Positions 5,881-6,492 of a stretch of 6,492 bases of DNA are shown here, piece after piece. How positions within the stretch are numbered: position 1 is the first letter of the stretch; each line of letters begins with the position of its first letter. The translations under genes were made by a program, and so were the position numbers. Source of the DNA: Rhodospirillaceae bacterium (GTDB taxonomy: Bacteria > Pseudomonadota > Alphaproteobacteria > Rhodospirillales > Magnetovibrionaceae); the NCBI GenBank assembly GCA_002401565.1, contig NVTL01000008.1, positions 52,401 to 58,892 on the forward strand. Reading direction: 5' to 3'. The notes under the pieces are model-generated. The model saw nothing but the letters and a program-made list of their open reading frames with translations. It did no database searches and had not been told where the DNA came from.

Positions 5881-6117
5881 ATGAAACTGATTGTCCTTAA
5901 TTTGCCACGAGATTTTAGCGATAAAGATTTAGCAAAGCTATTCAAAGTTCATGGCAATGTGACCGCCTGCACGGTTGTCCTTAATGGCAAGGCCGGCGTT
6001 TCAAAAGGCTTTGGTTTTGTCGAAATGGAACGCGAGGAAGACGCGATGGTTGCTATTGAAAAATTACATGGCACCAAGGTGAATAAAAGTAAAATCCGCG
6101 TGAAGCCTGCAAAGTAA
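5881..6117 (+). CDS. Single-RRM RNA-binding protein (78 aa)
   Basis: This is a stand-alone RNA recognition motif of the small bacterial type. RNP2 is LIVLNL (3-8) and RNP1 is KGFGFVEM (42-49), spaced as expected for the beta-alpha-beta-beta-alpha-beta fold. Phe44 and Phe46 of RNP1 are the usual RNA-stacking residues. The aromatic normally at the second RNP2 position is Ile4, and the last RNP1 position is Met rather than aromatic, so binding would rest mainly on the RNP1 pair. The protein lacks the Gly-rich tail seen in cyanobacterial Rbp proteins. CGGAG lies 6 nt before the ATG and supports this start. The gene probably has its own extended -10 promoter and ends before a clear terminator. RNA targets are unknown; cold- or stress-related RNA chaperoning is known for some relatives, but nothing here shows it. 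Confidence 0.92.
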   Translation: MKLIVLNLPRDFSDKDLAKLFKVHGNVTACTVVLNGKAGVSKGFGFVEMEREEDAMVAIEKLHGTKVNKSKIRVKPAK

Positions 6118-6172
6118 TTTTCGGATGAGTTGCCTGTCAGAGCGGGCGTTGAAAAACACCGTAATTTAAAAC

Positions 6173-6201
6173 GCTTCAGCAGAGATGCTGGAGCTTTTTT
6201 T
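6173..6201 (+). terminator. Intrinsic terminator of the RRM gene
   Basis: GCTTCAGCA (6173-6181) pairs with TGCTGGAGC (6186-6194) over 9 bp with one G-U pair. The loop is a GAGA (GNRA) tetraloop. Seven Ts follow (6195-6201). It lies 56 nt after the RRM stop codon. Confidence 0.9.
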
Positions 6202-6388
6202 ATGTCTGAAAAACCAAGGGGTAGCTCCTTAATTTTGTTGTATGTGCAGTATGATCCGTTAAAGTTATTTTTATAACGATTTGAAATTAAATGTTTTGGG
6301 GGCAGGGGCTTTGCATCTTAGGGGTATTGTTGCGTATTCTTGTTTTTTGTTTTTTGTTTTCTTCAGCAGCGAAAGTTTTGCGTTGTCA
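6202..6388. other. Non-coding gap with a small hairpin and 7-bp tandem repeats
   Basis: I see no gene here. It holds a weak GTTAT/ATAAC hairpin (6264-6277) and three perfect copies of TTGTTTT (6340-6360). It ends at the left end of the insertion sequence. Confidence 0.6.
6340..6360 (+). repeat. Three perfect tandem copies of TTGTTTT
   Basis: The Gs at 6342, 6349 and 6356 set an exact 7-bp period across 21 bp. Such a tract can change copy number by slippage. It lies about 30 bp outside the insertion sequence end and in no gene. Confidence 0.7.
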
Positions 6389-6492
6389 TGGACTGAATAG
6401 CCCCTAGATTTCTAGACACCTTGTCGTTTAAAAATGAAGCAAGGAGTTTTGATTATGTCAGGCATTCGTTACACAGAAGAATTTAAGCGCGA
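6389..6492 (+). mobile_element. Left end of an IS3-family-like insertion sequence (truncated by window)
   Basis: The element probably begins near TGGACTGAATAGCCCC (6389-6404) or at the TGAATAGCCCC inside it. The CTAGATTTCTAG palindrome and GACACC follow. This resembles IS3-family termini, which start with TG and carry a C-rich block. The orfA start follows about 60 bp later, the usual leader length. The right end and target duplication lie outside, so the exact boundary is not fixed. Confidence 0.6.
6455..6492 (+). CDS. Transposase OrfA, N-terminal 12 residues (IS3-like)
   Basis: A perfect AAGGAG (6441-6446) lies 8 nt before ATG 6455. The visible product, MSGIRYTEEFKR, matches the typical opening of IS3-family OrfA proteins (RYTEEFKR(E/D)AV...), which starts the DNA-binding helix-turn-helix domain. 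In this family, OrfA and a downstream OrfB integrase are usually joined by programmed frameshifting. The call rests on only 12 residues plus the upstream terminal sequence, but that N-terminus is distinctive. The gene runs off the right edge. Confidence 0.75.
   Translation, partial: MSGIRYTEEFKR

Noticed and set aside
6216..6280. Short AAGG/CCTT and GTTAT/ATAAC hairpins as an RNA gene
   Set aside because: Stems of 4-5 bp in AT-rich sequence are expected by chance, and no promoter or terminator frames them.

Overview
The window looks like a piece of a Gram-negative chromosome of moderate GC content. A periplasmic adaptor and a TolC-type outer-membrane channel require a double membrane. Codon use and the style of the tRNA remnant suggest an alphaproteobacterium, perhaps a marine Rhodospirillales-like one, but that placement is inference. 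The window mixes accessory-looking genes with mobile-DNA signatures.

Left part (1-1554, minus strand): a gene for a small Sec-exported protein (1120-1554) is followed on the same strand by an open-ended gene (1000 to beyond base 1). The latter encodes a repeat protein with two diverged copies of a unit of about 146 residues. A strong 12-bp hairpin lies between them. I recognise neither protein family. A 496-bp AT-rich intergenic region (1555-2050) separates them from the divergent plus-strand operon. It holds a TATAAT box for the minus-strand gene, a cluster of GACTCAT repeats and an 8-bp inverted repeat.

Middle part (2051-5132, plus strand): a two-gene operon encodes a MacA/HlyD-like membrane-fusion protein and a TolC-family outer-membrane factor. 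Together they would form the periplasmic and outer-membrane parts of a tripartite exporter. No inner-membrane pump (ABC, RND or MFS) is in the window, so the energising subunit must come from elsewhere. The divergent exported protein and repeat protein are candidate partners or cargo, but only by proximity.

Right part (5133-6492): just after the operon lies the 3' half of a tRNA gene, best matching tRNA-Phe (GAA), with no 5' half but with an intrinsic terminator behind it. This is the usual signature of an integration (att) scar at the end of a genomic island, and the exporter and its neighbours on the left could be island cargo. Then come an unrecognised 134-aa charged protein and a 78-aa single-RRM RNA-binding protein with a likely extended -10 promoter and a GNRA-loop terminator. 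The window ends in the left end of what is probably an IS3-family insertion sequence, with the first codons of its orfA.
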